64,000 nt of DNA from Collinsella aerofaciens ATCC 25986 (GCF_010509075.1 NZ_CP048433.1:1426001-1490000), one strand, 5' to 3'; counted from the stretch's first letter, positions 31,861 through 40,515 are shown. Notes: generated from the letters alone by a model not told the origin. Program-made: numbers and translations.

Positions 31861-32652
31861 TTACTCCTCGTCGTCCTCATCGTCCGAGAACAGGTCCAGA
31901 CGACTCACAAACAGGCCCTCCTTGCCCTCGCGCGCGGTAATGACCACACGGGCGATGGCGAGCGAAATCTCGTAGAGCGAGAGCAGGGCGCCATACATGA
32001 GACCCAGCGTAACGGGCGAGCCGTCGGGCGTGATCACAGCCGAACCCACGAGCAGGCCAACGTATACATAACGCCAGGCACCGCGGAAAGCAGCGTAGGA
32101 CACGATGTGGAAGACGGACAGATAGAAGATGATGAGCGGCAGCTCAAACGCCACGCCAAAGCCGATCATAAAGAGCAGCTCCATGTTGACGTAGTTCTCC
32201 AGATCGGGCAGTGCCGTAGCGACGGCCGAGGTCTCGCCGATGAGCCACTCAAAGCCCGCAGGAATGATGATGAAGTAGCAGAAGATGGCACCCAGGAAGA
32301 ACAGCACCGTCGAGGCGAGCACCGTGGGCACGACCCACTTGCGCTCGTTGGGGCGAAGCGCCGGCAGGAAAAACGCCAGAATCTGCCAGATGATCATGGG
32401 CGTGCACATGACCACGGCCATCTTGATGGCCAGCGAGAAGCGCAAGCCAAAGCCGCCGAGCGTGGTAGTGATGTAGAACTTACCGTCCGGCACAAAGGAG
32501 CGGATGGGATCTTCCAGGATGTCGAGCACCACAGGCGTGGCGAAATACAGCACGATAGCGGCGGCGAACACCGACACGACCACGATGGTCAGGCGGCGAC
32601 GGAGCTCTCCCAGGTGATCGAAGAGCGGCATACGCGCAGGTCCGATAGGCAT
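31861..32652 (-). CDS. tatC: Sec-independent protein translocase TatC
   Basis: 263 residues, six transmembrane helices. MPLFDHLGELRRRLTIVVVSVF at the N-terminus is the TatC signature (the FxxHLxELRxR form), and TPMIIWQILAFFLPALRPNERKW follows near 100. TatC is the receptor for twin-arginine signal peptides. Its ATG overlaps the tatA stop (TAATG), so translation is coupled. An acidic tail (DLFSDDEDDEE) ends the protein. Confidence 0.95.
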   Translation of the reverse strand: MPIGPARMPLFDHLGELRRRLTIVVVSVFAAAIVLYFATPVVLDILEDPIRSFVPDGKFYITTTLGGFGLRFSLAIKMAVVMCTPMIIWQILAFFLPALRPNERKWVVPTVLASTVLFFLGAIFCYFIIIPAGFEWLIGETSAVATALPDLENYVNMELLFMIGFGVAFELPLIIFYLSVFHIVSYAAFRGAWRYVYVGLLVGSAVITPDGSPVTLGLMYGALLSLYEISLAIARVVITAREGKEGLFVSRLDLFSDDEDDEE

Positions 32653-33233
32653 TACTCATCGCCTCCCTTCGGGGCGTCGGCGGCAGCGGCGTCGTCCTCG
32701 GCCTCGAGCTCGCGAGCGAGCTGGTCGACGACAGCCTTGCGCTTACGGGGACGACGGGCGTAGAGGTCAGCTGTCGTGGGCTCTGCCGGCTCGGGCTCGG
32801 GCTCCGGCTCTGCAGCAGGCTCGGGCTCGGCTGCGGCAGCAGCAGCGGCGGCAGGCTCTGCACCCTTGGCCTCCTCGGCAATACCTTCGTCCTCGGTGGC
32901 ACCCTCGCTCGCAGCCTTCTCGGCGGCAAGGCGGGCACGGCGCTCGGCAAAGGTCTCCTTCTTTGCGGGCGCGACCGTCTCGACGGCATCATCGTCCGCA
33001 TCGGAATCGTCATCGACGGCAGCCTTCTTGGGCTTGACCGGAGCCGAAGCAGCCTCGCTTACCGGATCGATGATCTCGGACTGAACAACGGCCGTCATCT
33101 TTTCCTGCGTCTCGCGGAACTGACGGATGGCACGGCCGATCGTGCGGCCCATCTGCGGGAGCTTATCCGGGCCAAACAGCAAAAAGCCGAAGACCACGAT
33201 GATTGCCAGCTCACCCTCTCCAATACCAAACAC
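32652..33233 (-). CDS. tatA: Twin-arginine translocase TatA/TatB family protein
   Basis: 193 residues from GTG 33233 with GGAGG 6 bases upstream. FGIGEGELAIIVVFGFLLFG, then PDKLPQMGRTIGRAIRQFRE, is the membrane helix, hinge and amphipathic helix of TatA/TatB. The rest is a long acidic and Ala/Pro/Glu-rich tail of about 140 residues, longer than typical TatA. Only one TatA/B-like gene is present, so the system may be the minimal TatAC type. A TATACT box lies 76 bases upstream at 33309-33314. Confidence 0.92.
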   Translation of the reverse strand: MFGIGEGELAIIVVFGFLLFGPDKLPQMGRTIGRAIRQFRETQEKMTAVVQSEIIDPVSEAASAPVKPKKAAVDDDSDADDDAVETVAPAKKETFAERRARLAAEKAASEGATEDEGIAEEAKGAEPAAAAAAAAEPEPAAEPEPEPEPAEPTTADLYARRPRKRKAVVDQLARELEAEDDAAAADAPKGGDE

Positions 33234-33308
33234 ACATACCTCCAAGGCTCGATGTGAGTCGAGCCCGCACCGCGCCATTCGGCCGGAACTCGTCTATTCA
33301 TTCGGTCA

Positions 33309-33314
33309 AGTATA
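33309..33314 (-). promoter_or_regulatory. -10 box TATACT upstream of tatA
   Basis: Forward AGTATA reads TATACT on the minus strand, between the STAS gene's end (33387) and the tatA start. Same hexamer as at 35099, 42854, 47866 and 57845. No -35 consensus. Confidence 0.4.
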
Positions 33315-33386
33315 GCGCCCGGACGCCAAAACGTCCGAGCGCATCACAAACATATGCCAAACGGCACGCCCTTTTGGGGGCAAAGA

Positions 33387-33701
33387 TTATGCCGCCGTGA
33401 TCGAAATCTCCTGGTCGACGCCCAGCAGCTGAACCACGCGCATCACCTGGGGCTGCACATTAGTGCAGCTAAAGCGCTTACCGTGGTCGACCGCGTGGTG
33501 CGCGGCGCCCACGAGCACGCCAATGCCCGTCGAATCGATGTAGCTCACCTGGGCAAAATCGAGCTCAACGGCCTCGGTGGGCTGCTCGAGCGCCAAGTCG
33601 ATGGCGTTGCGCAGACTATCGGCATTGGAGATATCAATCTCGCCGGTTACCTTAATGGTATAGAGCTCTGGCGTGGGGTTGGTGGAAATACCCAAATCCA
33701 T
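33387..33701 (-). CDS. STAS-domain anti-anti-sigma factor
   Basis: 104 residues, one STAS domain. The phosphorylatable serine lies in VSYIDSTGIGVLVGA near residue 55-69. Such proteins, when unphosphorylated, bind an anti-sigma kinase and free an alternative sigma factor. No kinase or phosphatase gene is adjacent, so the partner must lie elsewhere. The gene sits between the aminotransferase and tatA, all on the minus strand. Confidence 0.88.
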   Translation of the reverse strand: MDLGISTNPTPELYTIKVTGEIDISNADSLRNAIDLALEQPTEAVELDFAQVSYIDSTGIGVLVGAAHHAVDHGKRFSCTNVQPQVMRVVQLLGVDQEISITAA

Positions 33702-33752
33702 GTATACGCTCCTTTACGTATCGAAAGTGCGGATAGTACGGGAAGCCGCGCG

Positions 33753-35057
33753 TTAGGCGCGCTCGGCACGCGCAAGCTCGGCAGCGACCAGCTTCACAGC
33801 CAGCACCAGCACATCGAGCGCGGCCTCCAGGTCCTCGACTGTGGGATAGCTCGGCGCGATGCGGATGTTGGTGTCGCGCGGGTCCTTGCCATAGGGCCAG
33901 GTAGCACCGGCCGGCGTGAGCTTGACGCCCAGGTCGGCGCAAAGCGCGGCGACCTTCTGGGCCGAGCCCTCGGGACCATCGAAGCTTACAAAGTAGCCGC
34001 CGCGGGGGTGCGTCCAGGTGGCACAGTCTGTGTCGCCCAAGCCCTCGGTGAGCTTGCGCTCGACGGCCTCAAAGCGCGGACGCAGGAACTCGGCATGCTT
34101 TTTCATGTGCTCCTTGACCGCCTCGATGGTGGGAAGGAAGCGTACGTGGCGCAGCTGGTTGAGCTTGTCGGCGCTGATAAGGCCGGCCTTCAGGCGCTTG
34201 GAGAACTCCGCGATAACCGCGGGGCTCGCACCGATAAAGCCGATGCCGGCGCCCGGGAAGGTGATCTTGGACGTCGATGCAAAGGCCACCACGCGGTCCT
34301 CGGTGCCCGCCGCGCGAGCGAGGTCAAAGATGTTGGCGAGCTCGTCGGTCTCGTCGTACAGGTCGTGCACGCAGTAGGCGTTGTCCCAGAAGATGCGGAA
34401 ATCGGGCGCGGCCGTGGGCATCTCGACCAGGCGACGCACAGTGTCCTCGCTAAAGGTGATGCCCGTGGGGTTGGAATACTTGGGCACGCACCAGATGCCC
34501 TTGATGGAGTCGTCGGCGGCAACCAAGCGCTCGATCTCGTCCATGTCGGGGCCGTTGTCGGTCATCGCGACGGGGACATTCTCGATACCCAAGTCGGCAG
34601 TGATGCCAAAGTGGCGGTCGTAGCCGGGAACAGGGCACAGGAACTTGACCTTCTTGCCGTCATGCGCGGCCTCATAAGCCTCCCAAGGCTCGCTACCGCA
34701 CGAGCCGCAGCGCCAGAACATGCCGGCGATATCGTGCTCGATCAGCAGGCTCGACGAACCCAGTACGAGCGTCTGCTCGGCGGGGCAACCCAGGAACTCC
34801 CCCGCCAGCTTGCGTGCCGAGGGAATGCCCTCAAAGCAACCGTAGTTGGAGCAGTCGACGTTGCCGTCGTGCAGATCGGCATCGGCATTGAGGATATCGA
34901 GCATGGGTCGAGAGATGTCCACCTGGGAGGGCGACGGCTTGCCGCGGGCCATGTCGAGCGCCAGGCCCTTGGCCTTGACCTCGGCGACCTCGGCTTTGAG
35001 CGCCTCGATGGCGGCATCGAGTTCGGTGGTTTCCATCTTCTGGTAGATCGTCTGCAT
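33753..35057 (-). CDS. PLP-dependent aminotransferase, aspartate aminotransferase-like (MocR-type fold, no HTH)
   Basis: 434 residues. Fold type I: LVLGSSSLLIEHDIAGM near 96, CVPKYSNPTGITFSED near 190, FWDNAYCVHDLYDE near 220 with the Asp-Ala-Tyr for the cofactor, and the Schiff-base lysine in FASTSKITFPGAGIGFIG near 262. THPRGGYFVSFD and DTNIRIAPSYP (substrate Arg) follow. It is longer than usual aspartate aminotransferases and fits the family annotated as aminotransferase class I/II with aspartate preference. It should move amino groups between an amino acid and 2-oxoglutarate; the exact substrate is open. Confidence 0.88.
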   Translation of the reverse strand: MQTIYQKMETTELDAAIEALKAEVAEVKAKGLALDMARGKPSPSQVDISRPMLDILNADADLHDGNVDCSNYGCFEGIPSARKLAGEFLGCPAEQTLVLGSSSLLIEHDIAGMFWRCGSCGSEPWEAYEAAHDGKKVKFLCPVPGYDRHFGITADLGIENVPVAMTDNGPDMDEIERLVAADDSIKGIWCVPKYSNPTGITFSEDTVRRLVEMPTAAPDFRIFWDNAYCVHDLYDETDELANIFDLARAAGTEDRVVAFASTSKITFPGAGIGFIGASPAVIAEFSKRLKAGLISADKLNQLRHVRFLPTIEAVKEHMKKHAEFLRPRFEAVERKLTEGLGDTDCATWTHPRGGYFVSFDGPEGSAQKVAALCADLGVKLTPAGATWPYGKDPRDTNIRIAPSYPTVEDLEAALDVLVLAVKLVAAELARAERA

Positions 35058-35098
35058 GGGTGCGACCTTTCGCGAAGCGGGACGTTGCAGTTCGTCTA

Positions 35099-35104
35099 AG
35101 TATA
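35099..35104 (-). promoter_or_regulatory. -10 box TATACT upstream of the aminotransferase gene
   Basis: Reads TATACT on the minus strand 42 bases before the ATG at 35057. No clear -35 hexamer. Confidence 0.4.
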
Positions 35105-35207
35105 GACCGCCACTGCCGCAACGGTATGAAGCCGTGATAGATTAAGTCCATCGCAATGAATTACGACATCGCCGCGCATGCCGGTGTGGGGCGCCCAAGG
35201 AGGCACT

Positions 35208-35462
35208 ATGGAGTACGGATCGTTCCAGGCCGAGGAATTCGGCGACCTGCAGCGCCTGGTCGACGGACTGTTTTATGACCGCCGCGCCATCGACCGCCTG
35301 GATCTCATCGTGCAGGCCGAGATCTTGGACCTCGCGCCCGACCTCATGGAAATCGTCAACCTTTTGCCGCCCGGCTACTACGACCGCCAATCGCTTTGCG
35401 ACCAGCTCAACTCCGCCTTGGCCGCCCACGGCTGGGGCGCCGTCTACGGCACCGTGGAATAA
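35208..35462 (+). CDS. Small conserved-looking protein, function unknown
   Basis: 84 residues from ATG 35208 with a strong AAGGAGG 6 bases upstream. Acidic and helical: FGDLQRLVDGLFYDRRAIDR, LDLIVQAEILDLAPDLMEIV, then YYDRQSLCDQLNSALAAHG. No signal peptide, membrane segment or known domain. It stands alone and diverges from the aminotransferase gene. The good start and even codon use support a real gene. Confidence 0.7.
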   Translation: MEYGSFQAEEFGDLQRLVDGLFYDRRAIDRLDLIVQAEILDLAPDLMEIVNLLPPGYYDRQSLCDQLNSALAAHGWGAVYGTVE

Positions 35463-35620
35463 GCCTCGAGGCCGGCATTTGGCCCGTTTCCCGACCCTGG
35501 CGAGGCTTGTTTTAGGGCTTGTGGCCAAAAAAGGGCAAATATGAGTACTGTCACCTTTTTAGTAGCAGCGTTTCTTGGTCGAAATCGGCAAAACTCGACT
35601 TGAAACTGGTAGCGCACAGA

Positions 35621-37100
35621 GATGTGGTGTAAGAGGCGGGGCATGCCCCGCCTCCGCCCTTTCTTGAAAGGGAGGGGACACCGCCTAGAATTCGTCGTTG
35701 GAGTAATGAAGGTGACGAATGGAAGGAAAGGCGATGCCCCAAGAAGAGAGTGTACTGCGCCTCGGCCGCGACGAGGCCCTCGAGGCGGCGAGGCTTTGGC
35801 AGGAGTGCGGCGACGCGCGCGAGTTCGCGTGCAGGGTGCTGGGCGGCGTGATGAACGCGCTGATGGACTCCGAGGCCCAGCAGATGTGCGGCGCGAGCCG
35901 CAACGAGCGCAGCGACGGCAGGGAGAACAGCCGCAACGGCTACCGCCCCAGGTCGCTCAAGACCGCCGTTGGCGACGTGGAGCTCGAGATACCCAAGCTC
36001 AGGCACGGCACCTACTACCCCGAGGGCATGCTCGCGCGATGGTCGCGCGTCGACACCTCGGTGGCCGCCATCGTGCAGGAGATGTACGTGTGCGGCGTAT
36101 CCACCCGCAAGGTCGAGCGCGTGGCGTCCAGGCTGGGCATATCCTCGCTGTCGAGCTCGGAGGTCTCGAGCCTCTGCTCCGACCTCGACGCCGAGGTGGC
36201 GGAGTTCCGCCGCCGCGACCTGTCGGGCACGCCGTGCTGCTACCTGTGGCTCGACGCCACCTACATGAGCTGCAGGGTCGGCTCGTCGGTCGTCTCGCAG
36301 GGCGTCGTGACCGCGATCGGGCTGGGCGCCGACGGGCGCAAGCACTTCCTGGGCTGCGACGTGGTCGACACCGAGAGCGAGGACTCCTGGGCGGCATTCC
36401 TCGGCGGGCTGCGCGAGCGCGGGCTGGCCGGCGTCCGCCTCGTGGTCTCCGACAGCCACGCCGGGCTCGTGGCCGCCGTCTCGCGCCTGTTCCAGGGCTG
36501 CGCCTGGCAGCGCTGCGTGACGCACCTGCAGCGCAACCTCCAGAGCGCCTGCTCGGGCAGGCCCGAGGACTCCAAGGCGGCCGTCAGGGACCTCGTGCAC
36601 GCCGCGGTCTACCAGGACGACCCCGACCTCGCGCGCTGCGTGTGGGCCGAGGCGGCGCCCTGGGTGGCGTCGGTGTCCGCCAGGGCCGGCGAGGTCTTCG
36701 AGCAGGCCGAGGACTCCGCGCTGGCGTTCACGGCCTTCCCCAGGGCGCACTGGGCCAAGCTCCGCACCAACAACGTCCAGGAGCGCGCCAACCGCGAGAT
36801 CAAGCGCCGCTACAGGGTCGTGCAGTCCTTCCCCTCGAGGGAGTCGATGCTGCGCCTGACGTGCGCGAGCCTCATGGAGACCGAGGGACAGTGGTCCCAG
36901 CAGCGCGTGTTCTCCGAGGCCTCGGCCGCCGAGGGCTTCGCCGAGCCCGCGGGCAGGCCGGCCCCGACGGAGGGGAGGCGCCGCGCGCTCGGGCGGCGCG
37001 CCAGGGAGATAGTGGACGAGATAGTCGAGAGGCGCGGTCTCAAGAAGGAGTAATATCGGGACTTGCAGCGACGGACCTCAGGACGCTCTTACACCACGTC
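35621..37100 (+). mobile_element. IS256-family insertion sequence (about 1.48 kb)
   Basis: Inverted ends: GATGTGGTGTAAGAG at 35621 and GACGTGGTGTAAGAG reading leftwards from 37100. One gene, the mutator-type transposase, fills the inside. No exact 8-9 bp target duplication was seen (left flank GCGCACAGA, right flank TGCGCGCGC), so the precise ends may be off by a few bases. Confidence 0.85.
35734..37053 (+). CDS. IS256-family (mutator-type) transposase
   Basis: 439 residues from ATG 35734 (GGAAAGGCG upstream; ATG 35719 is the alternative). DDE residues are expected in YLWLDATYMSCRVG (first Asp), VRLVVSDSHAGLVAA (second Asp) and the RTNNVQERANREIKRR stretch with the Glu, the best-kept part of the family. 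GCAWQRCVTHLQRN is the C/H motif. N-terminal RENSRNGYRPRSLKTAVG is typical. The frame is intact, so the element may be active. Confidence 0.93.
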   Translation: MPQEESVLRLGRDEALEAARLWQECGDAREFACRVLGGVMNALMDSEAQQMCGASRNERSDGRENSRNGYRPRSLKTAVGDVELEIPKLRHGTYYPEGMLARWSRVDTSVAAIVQEMYVCGVSTRKVERVASRLGISSLSSSEVSSLCSDLDAEVAEFRRRDLSGTPCCYLWLDATYMSCRVGSSVVSQGVVTAIGLGADGRKHFLGCDVVDTESEDSWAAFLGGLRERGLAGVRLVVSDSHAGLVAAVSRLFQGCAWQRCVTHLQRNLQSACSGRPEDSKAAVRDLVHAAVYQDDPDLARCVWAEAAPWVASVSARAGEVFEQAEDSALAFTAFPRAHWAKLRTNNVQERANREIKRRYRVVQSFPSRESMLRLTCASLMETEGQWSQQRVFSEASAAEGFAEPAGRPAPTEGRRRALGRRAREIVDEIVERRGLKKE

Positions 37101-37268
37101 TGCGCGCGCCACCTTGAAACTCCCTAATCACCGTCAGCTAGCGCCAAATTGGAAGTCGATGGTCACTCATTAACGTACAGTTCTTATAAATTTGTTCATT
37201 ATTTTCCGCACCTAAAATGATACGCCGTTTGTGACAGTACTCACAAACGGCGTTTTTTGACCACGGGG
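37054..37268. other. Junction between IS256 and the IS110 element 3
   Basis: No gene. Contains the IS256 right end (to 37100), 130 AT-rich bases belonging to the interrupted repeat element, and its right end with the terminator hairpin at 37223-37258. Confidence 0.6.
37223..37258 (+). terminator. Strong rho-independent terminator in the repeat element's right end
   Basis: CGCCGTTTGTGA and TCACAAACGGCG form a perfect 12-bp stem with loop CAGTAC, followed by TTTTTT. It would stop rightward transcription coming from the IS256 transposase. Confidence 0.85.
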
Positions 37269-37379
37269 GGTGTTCCTATAGTTTTGTCAACTGGGCAATG
37301 CTGTTTTCGAGATTGAATCGCGACATGCTAACGCCAGGCCTTTCGGCCGATGGGCTCCAATCTGTTCGGAGCGCTTCGA

Positions 37380-38537
37380 CTAGGCGGCGTAGGGCACCCT
37401 GTCCCGCATGATCGCGTAGATGACCTTCAGCCTCTTTCGTGCCAGCGCCTTGAGCGCCTTGCCGTGCGGCATGCCCCGCTCTCGGCACCTAGCGTAGTAA
37501 TCGCCCCATCTTCCCTCTGTCCGGGTAAGGCAGTTGCACGAGAATATGAGCAGGTTCTTCAGCCTCTTGTTGCCTTGGCGCGATGCCGTCACCGAGGAGA
37601 TCGAGGTCCCCGACTGGCGGTTGCGCGGCGCCAGGCCGCAGTACGACGCGAGCCTGTCGTGGCTTGGGAAGTCTTCGATATCTATGGAGATCGCGAGCTC
37701 GGAAGCGGTTTTGGGGCCGATCCCCGGCACCGTCAGGAGGCATCGGTAGGTATCGTCGCCCTCGAGGAGGGCGGATATCTCCGCCGTGATCACATCGATC
37801 TCCGCCGAGTTCTCGGAGATCCTGCGCGCGAGCAGCCTCACCGCCCGGTCCTCGGCGGCGATGGCCGCCGCGTCCGGCCTTGTCGAGGAGGCCGTCGAGC
37901 GGACGAGGGCCTCGATCTTGCCGCGCGCCGCCCCGCGCGTGAGCGCCGCCGCCCTGCGGGGCCCGGCGTCGGCCACCGACCAGGCCCCGCCGAGGGATGC
38001 CATGAGCCTCAGCTGGGGACCGTCGGACAGGTCGACCAACGCCTCGAAGGCGGGGCACGATTCCAGCAGGATGCTGCGCAGCCGGTTCTTGCTCCTGGTG
38101 TTTTCGCAGGTCAGGAAGTTTCTCTGGGCGGCCAGCGCCCTCGCCGCCGCGACCGTCGGGCCCGGATCCCCGACCGGCAGGAGTGCGTCGGGGATGCCCA
38201 GCGCCGTCTTCGCGATGACCATTGCGTCCCGCTCGTCGGTCTTGGCGTCGCCGGCGAAGAGCCTGGCGGCCCCGTGTGCCGCGAGTCCCGGCAGGTACGC
38301 CGCCGACATCCCGGCCGCCTTGGCGCGGGCGAGCGCGAGGGCGCCTATGTTGCGCGACTGGTCGACGACCACGAGCGCGTCGGGGAAGCGGCCGAACAGC
38401 GAGTCCAGATCGCCCTCCCTGTTCGCGACGGGGGCGCTCAGCAGTATCTCGCCGTCCCGGGTCGCGACGCATGCCCAATGGGACAATTTCCCGACATCGA
38501 GCCCGATGACGGCTTCCGGCATTCTAGGTGGTGCCAC
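37380..38537 (-). CDS. IS110-family transposase, intact
   Basis: 385 residues from GTG 38537 (GGAGG 8 bases upstream, same layout as element 2). RuvC-like DEDD domain: AVIGLDVGKLSHWACV, DALVVVDQSRNIG, DAKTDERDAMVIAKTALGIP. C-terminal Tnp domain: LLTVPGIGPKTASELAISI, SYCGLAPRNRQSGTSI with the likely catalytic serine, then GNKRLKNLLIFSCN. Enzymes of this family act with an element-encoded bridge RNA. Being uninterrupted, it may be the active source of the family in this window. Confidence 0.92.
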   Translation of the reverse strand: MAPPRMPEAVIGLDVGKLSHWACVATRDGEILLSAPVANREGDLDSLFGRFPDALVVVDQSRNIGALALARAKAAGMSAAYLPGLAAHGAARLFAGDAKTDERDAMVIAKTALGIPDALLPVGDPGPTVAAARALAAQRNFLTCENTRSKNRLRSILLESCPAFEALVDLSDGPQLRLMASLGGAWSVADAGPRRAAALTRGAARGKIEALVRSTASSTRPDAAAIAAEDRAVRLLARRISENSAEIDVITAEISALLEGDDTYRCLLTVPGIGPKTASELAISIDIEDFPSHDRLASYCGLAPRNRQSGTSISSVTASRQGNKRLKNLLIFSCNCLTRTEGRWGDYYARCRERGMPHGKALKALARKRLKVIYAIMRDRVPYAA

Positions 38538-38810
38538 GGTGTTATCCTCCAATCGGTAGGCCGATCGGAACCCCTCCCTGCGACACCCACATTACCTGGC
38601 CGTGGCGCTTGCGCCCGGCAGTTTCCTATCAGTCGTCCGGAGCGGCGAGCGCCCCCGGTGGCAACACCCCCCGGGCCCTCTACGGGGCAGGGGCAGACGG
38701 CCATCCGGAGGCGCCCGATCGGCGGCCCCTCGGGGCTTGCCCGTATCGTAGGCAATGCGCCGAATGCTCGCCATCGAAATTTATCGGTGGCCCACTTCAG
38801 ACTGTAATGG
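38538..38810 (-). ncRNA. Candidate bridge RNA region of IS110 element 3
   Basis: 270 non-coding bases between the element's left end and the transposase GTG. Blocks shared in order with element 2 (20977-21227) include GGGCCGCCGATCGGGCGCC, TAGAGGGCC, GTGTTGCC and CTGATAGGAAACTGCCGGGC, with differing stretches between, as expected for an RNA with fixed stems and variable guide loops. Boundaries, folding and expression are not shown. Confidence 0.55.
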
Positions 38811-38890
38811 GTATCTGGCAGGGGGCCAGTAGCGCTCGGATCCGAGTTTCGAACGCATCCAAACCGGTTCTGGTGTCTTTTTTCGAGCTT

Positions 38891-40249
38891 TTACTCGTTC
38901 TTGGGCGCGGGGTGCTTGCAGACCACACTCATGTAGATCATGCCGAGCACGGCCGCGGTGACCGAACCGGCAAGAATGGCAGCCTTGGCGGCAAGAACCT
39001 CAAACTCGGCCGTCGGGAAAGCGAGGCCGCTGATGAGGATCGACATCGTAAAGCCGATGCCGCCCAGAATGCCCACACCGGCGATCATGTGCCAGTTGAC
39101 GTTGCGCGGCAACTGGCAAGCCTTGAGCTTGACCAGGGCAAATGTCATGCCAAAAATACCAATCGGCTTGCCCAGCAGCATGCCAAAGTACACGCCGAGC
39201 GTCACCGGGTCGGTGAGCAACGTGCTCATATCCACGCCTACCAGGCGAACCTGTGCGTTCACGAACGCAAAGATCGGCAGAATCACAAAGTTGACCGGTG
39301 TGGAGATCAGACGCTCCATGCGGATGAGCGGCGGGGTCACGCGGTGCATGACGCGCTCGACCCTGGTGGTCGAGACGGTAAAGTCATGCTGGCCCAAGAT
39401 GTGCGCCTCGTCGTCGTAGCGGTCATCGAGCAGCGGCAGGCACTCGCCCAACCAATCGGTGAGGCTATCGAGCTTGACGCCGCACTTGGCCGGGATGGTA
39501 AAGGCCAAGATAACGCCAGCAAGCGTGGCGTGCACGCCGCTCTTGAACATACAGAACCACAACAGCAGACCCAGTACCGAATACGGGGCAAGGCGGTAAT
39601 GCTGCGTCTTGTTGAGCCACACGAGCGCGCAGGTCACAAGCGCGGCGGCGCCCAACCAAAACGGATTGGGGCTCTGACCGTAGAAGATGGCGATGGCGGC
39701 GATGGAGATGAGGTCGTCGGCGATGGCGAGCGTCGAGAAGAACACGCGCACGCCGTTGGGAACGCGATTGCCCAAAAGCGATAGCACGCCCAGCGCAAAG
39801 GCAATATCGGTTGCCATGGGGATGGCCCAACCGTTGCGGGCGCCGGCATGGTTGAAGATCAGGTAGATACAGGCGGGAACGACGACGCCGCCCACGGCCG
39901 CCAGCATGGGAAGCATGGCCTGACGCGGATTCTTGAGCTCGCCGACCGTCATCTCGTACTTAAGCTCAATGCCCACCAACAAAAAGAAAATCGCCATGAG
40001 GAAGTCGTTGACGAAAAGCTCAACGGTGAGACCGGCCGTAAGGTTGCCCAGACCCACATACAGCGGGGTCTCCAAAAAGTGATGGACGGCCTCGTAGGCA
40101 TCGGTATTGGCGCAAATGACGGCGGCGATGGCGGCGAAGACCATGACGGCGGCAGAAATCGTGCCGTTCTCGGCGATGCGCTCCCAGATGTCGTGACGTT
40201 CAAAGCGCTTGCGCTCACGAACGTTGAACAGCTGCTCAGTTGCTGCCAT
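38891..40249 (-). CDS. nhaA: Na+/H+ antiporter NhaA
   Basis: 452 residues with about 12 membrane helices. Family motifs: ETPLYVGLGNLTAGLTVELFVND, then LMAIFFLLVGIELKYE near 90-105, GWAIPMATDIAFALGVLSLLG with the paired ion-binding Asp residues (ATDIAFALG and later LAIADDLISIAAIA), and GKPIGIFG. It expels sodium in exchange for protons for pH and salt control. GAAAGGAG precedes the ATG. The C-terminal end reaches the left end of IS110 element 3 with about 80 bases between. Confidence 0.95.
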   Translation of the reverse strand: MAATEQLFNVRERKRFERHDIWERIAENGTISAAVMVFAAIAAVICANTDAYEAVHHFLETPLYVGLGNLTAGLTVELFVNDFLMAIFFLLVGIELKYEMTVGELKNPRQAMLPMLAAVGGVVVPACIYLIFNHAGARNGWAIPMATDIAFALGVLSLLGNRVPNGVRVFFSTLAIADDLISIAAIAIFYGQSPNPFWLGAAALVTCALVWLNKTQHYRLAPYSVLGLLLWFCMFKSGVHATLAGVILAFTIPAKCGVKLDSLTDWLGECLPLLDDRYDDEAHILGQHDFTVSTTRVERVMHRVTPPLIRMERLISTPVNFVILPIFAFVNAQVRLVGVDMSTLLTDPVTLGVYFGMLLGKPIGIFGMTFALVKLKACQLPRNVNWHMIAGVGILGGIGFTMSILISGLAFPTAEFEVLAAKAAILAGSVTAAVLGMIYMSVVCKHPAPKNE

Positions 40250-40462
40250 GGGCGGCTCCTTTCACGGGAAAGCTCCCGTCTTAAAAAAGCACGGCCCGCC
40301 CAAGTGGCGGCGCCGCGCTCTAACGTATTACGCTTGCATCTAGCCTACCCTGCACGACAAGCACGCAGGCGTGGCCGAAAAGCGGAACCACAGGTTGAAC
40401 ATTATTTGCTCAACGGCACGGGCACGCCTGTCCAAGAGACGACGCGGCGCCGTGCACAAAAA

Positions 40463-40496
40463 ACGACCGGAGGCGGGGTGTCCGCGATCCGGTCGT
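40463..40496. terminator. Terminator after ppaC
   Basis: ACGACCGGA and TCCGGTCGT form a 9-bp stem. On the minus strand TTTTTTGTGC follows. It lies 20 bases after the ppaC stop. Confidence 0.8.
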
Positions 40497-40515
40497 AGCG
40501 TTTGGTCAACTAAAC

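Larger units (their letters stand above)
35522..37263. repeat. Terminal-inverted-repeat element (MITE-like, copy 2), split by an IS256 element
   Basis: Left end 35522-35554 (TGGCCAAAAAAGGGCAAATA, ending GAGTACTGTCAC) matches the left arm of the 12297 element, including TTTAGTAGCAG after it. Right end 37231-37263 inverted reads TGGTCAAAAAACGCCGTTTG, ending GAGTACTGTCAC. Without the IS256 element the length would be about 260 bp, close to the 217 bp of copy 1. The right end has gained or kept an inner palindrome that works as a terminator. Confidence 0.65.
37269..38810 (-). mobile_element. IS110-family element 3, apparently complete
   Basis: Left end near CATTACAGTCTGAAG (minus strand from about 38810) and right end near GACAAAACTATAGGAACACC (to about 37269), both shared with element 2. 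Contains an intact transposase and a long 5' non-coding end. No inverted repeats or target duplication are obvious, as usual in this family. Confidence 0.8.

Noticed and set aside
30550-32763. Open frame of more than 700 codons on the plus strand across topA, hypB, hypA and tatC
   Set aside because: It covers several real genes in antisense and has a repetitive Arg/His/Asp composition with no domain.
33354-35099. Plus-strand frame of about 580 codons opposite the STAS and aminotransferase genes
   Set aside because: Shadow of strongly supported minus-strand genes; no ribosome-binding site or motif.
38820-38890. tRNA-like string GAGTTTCGAACGCATCC after nhaA
   Set aside because: No cloverleaf could be drawn around it; it lacks acceptor and anticodon stems.
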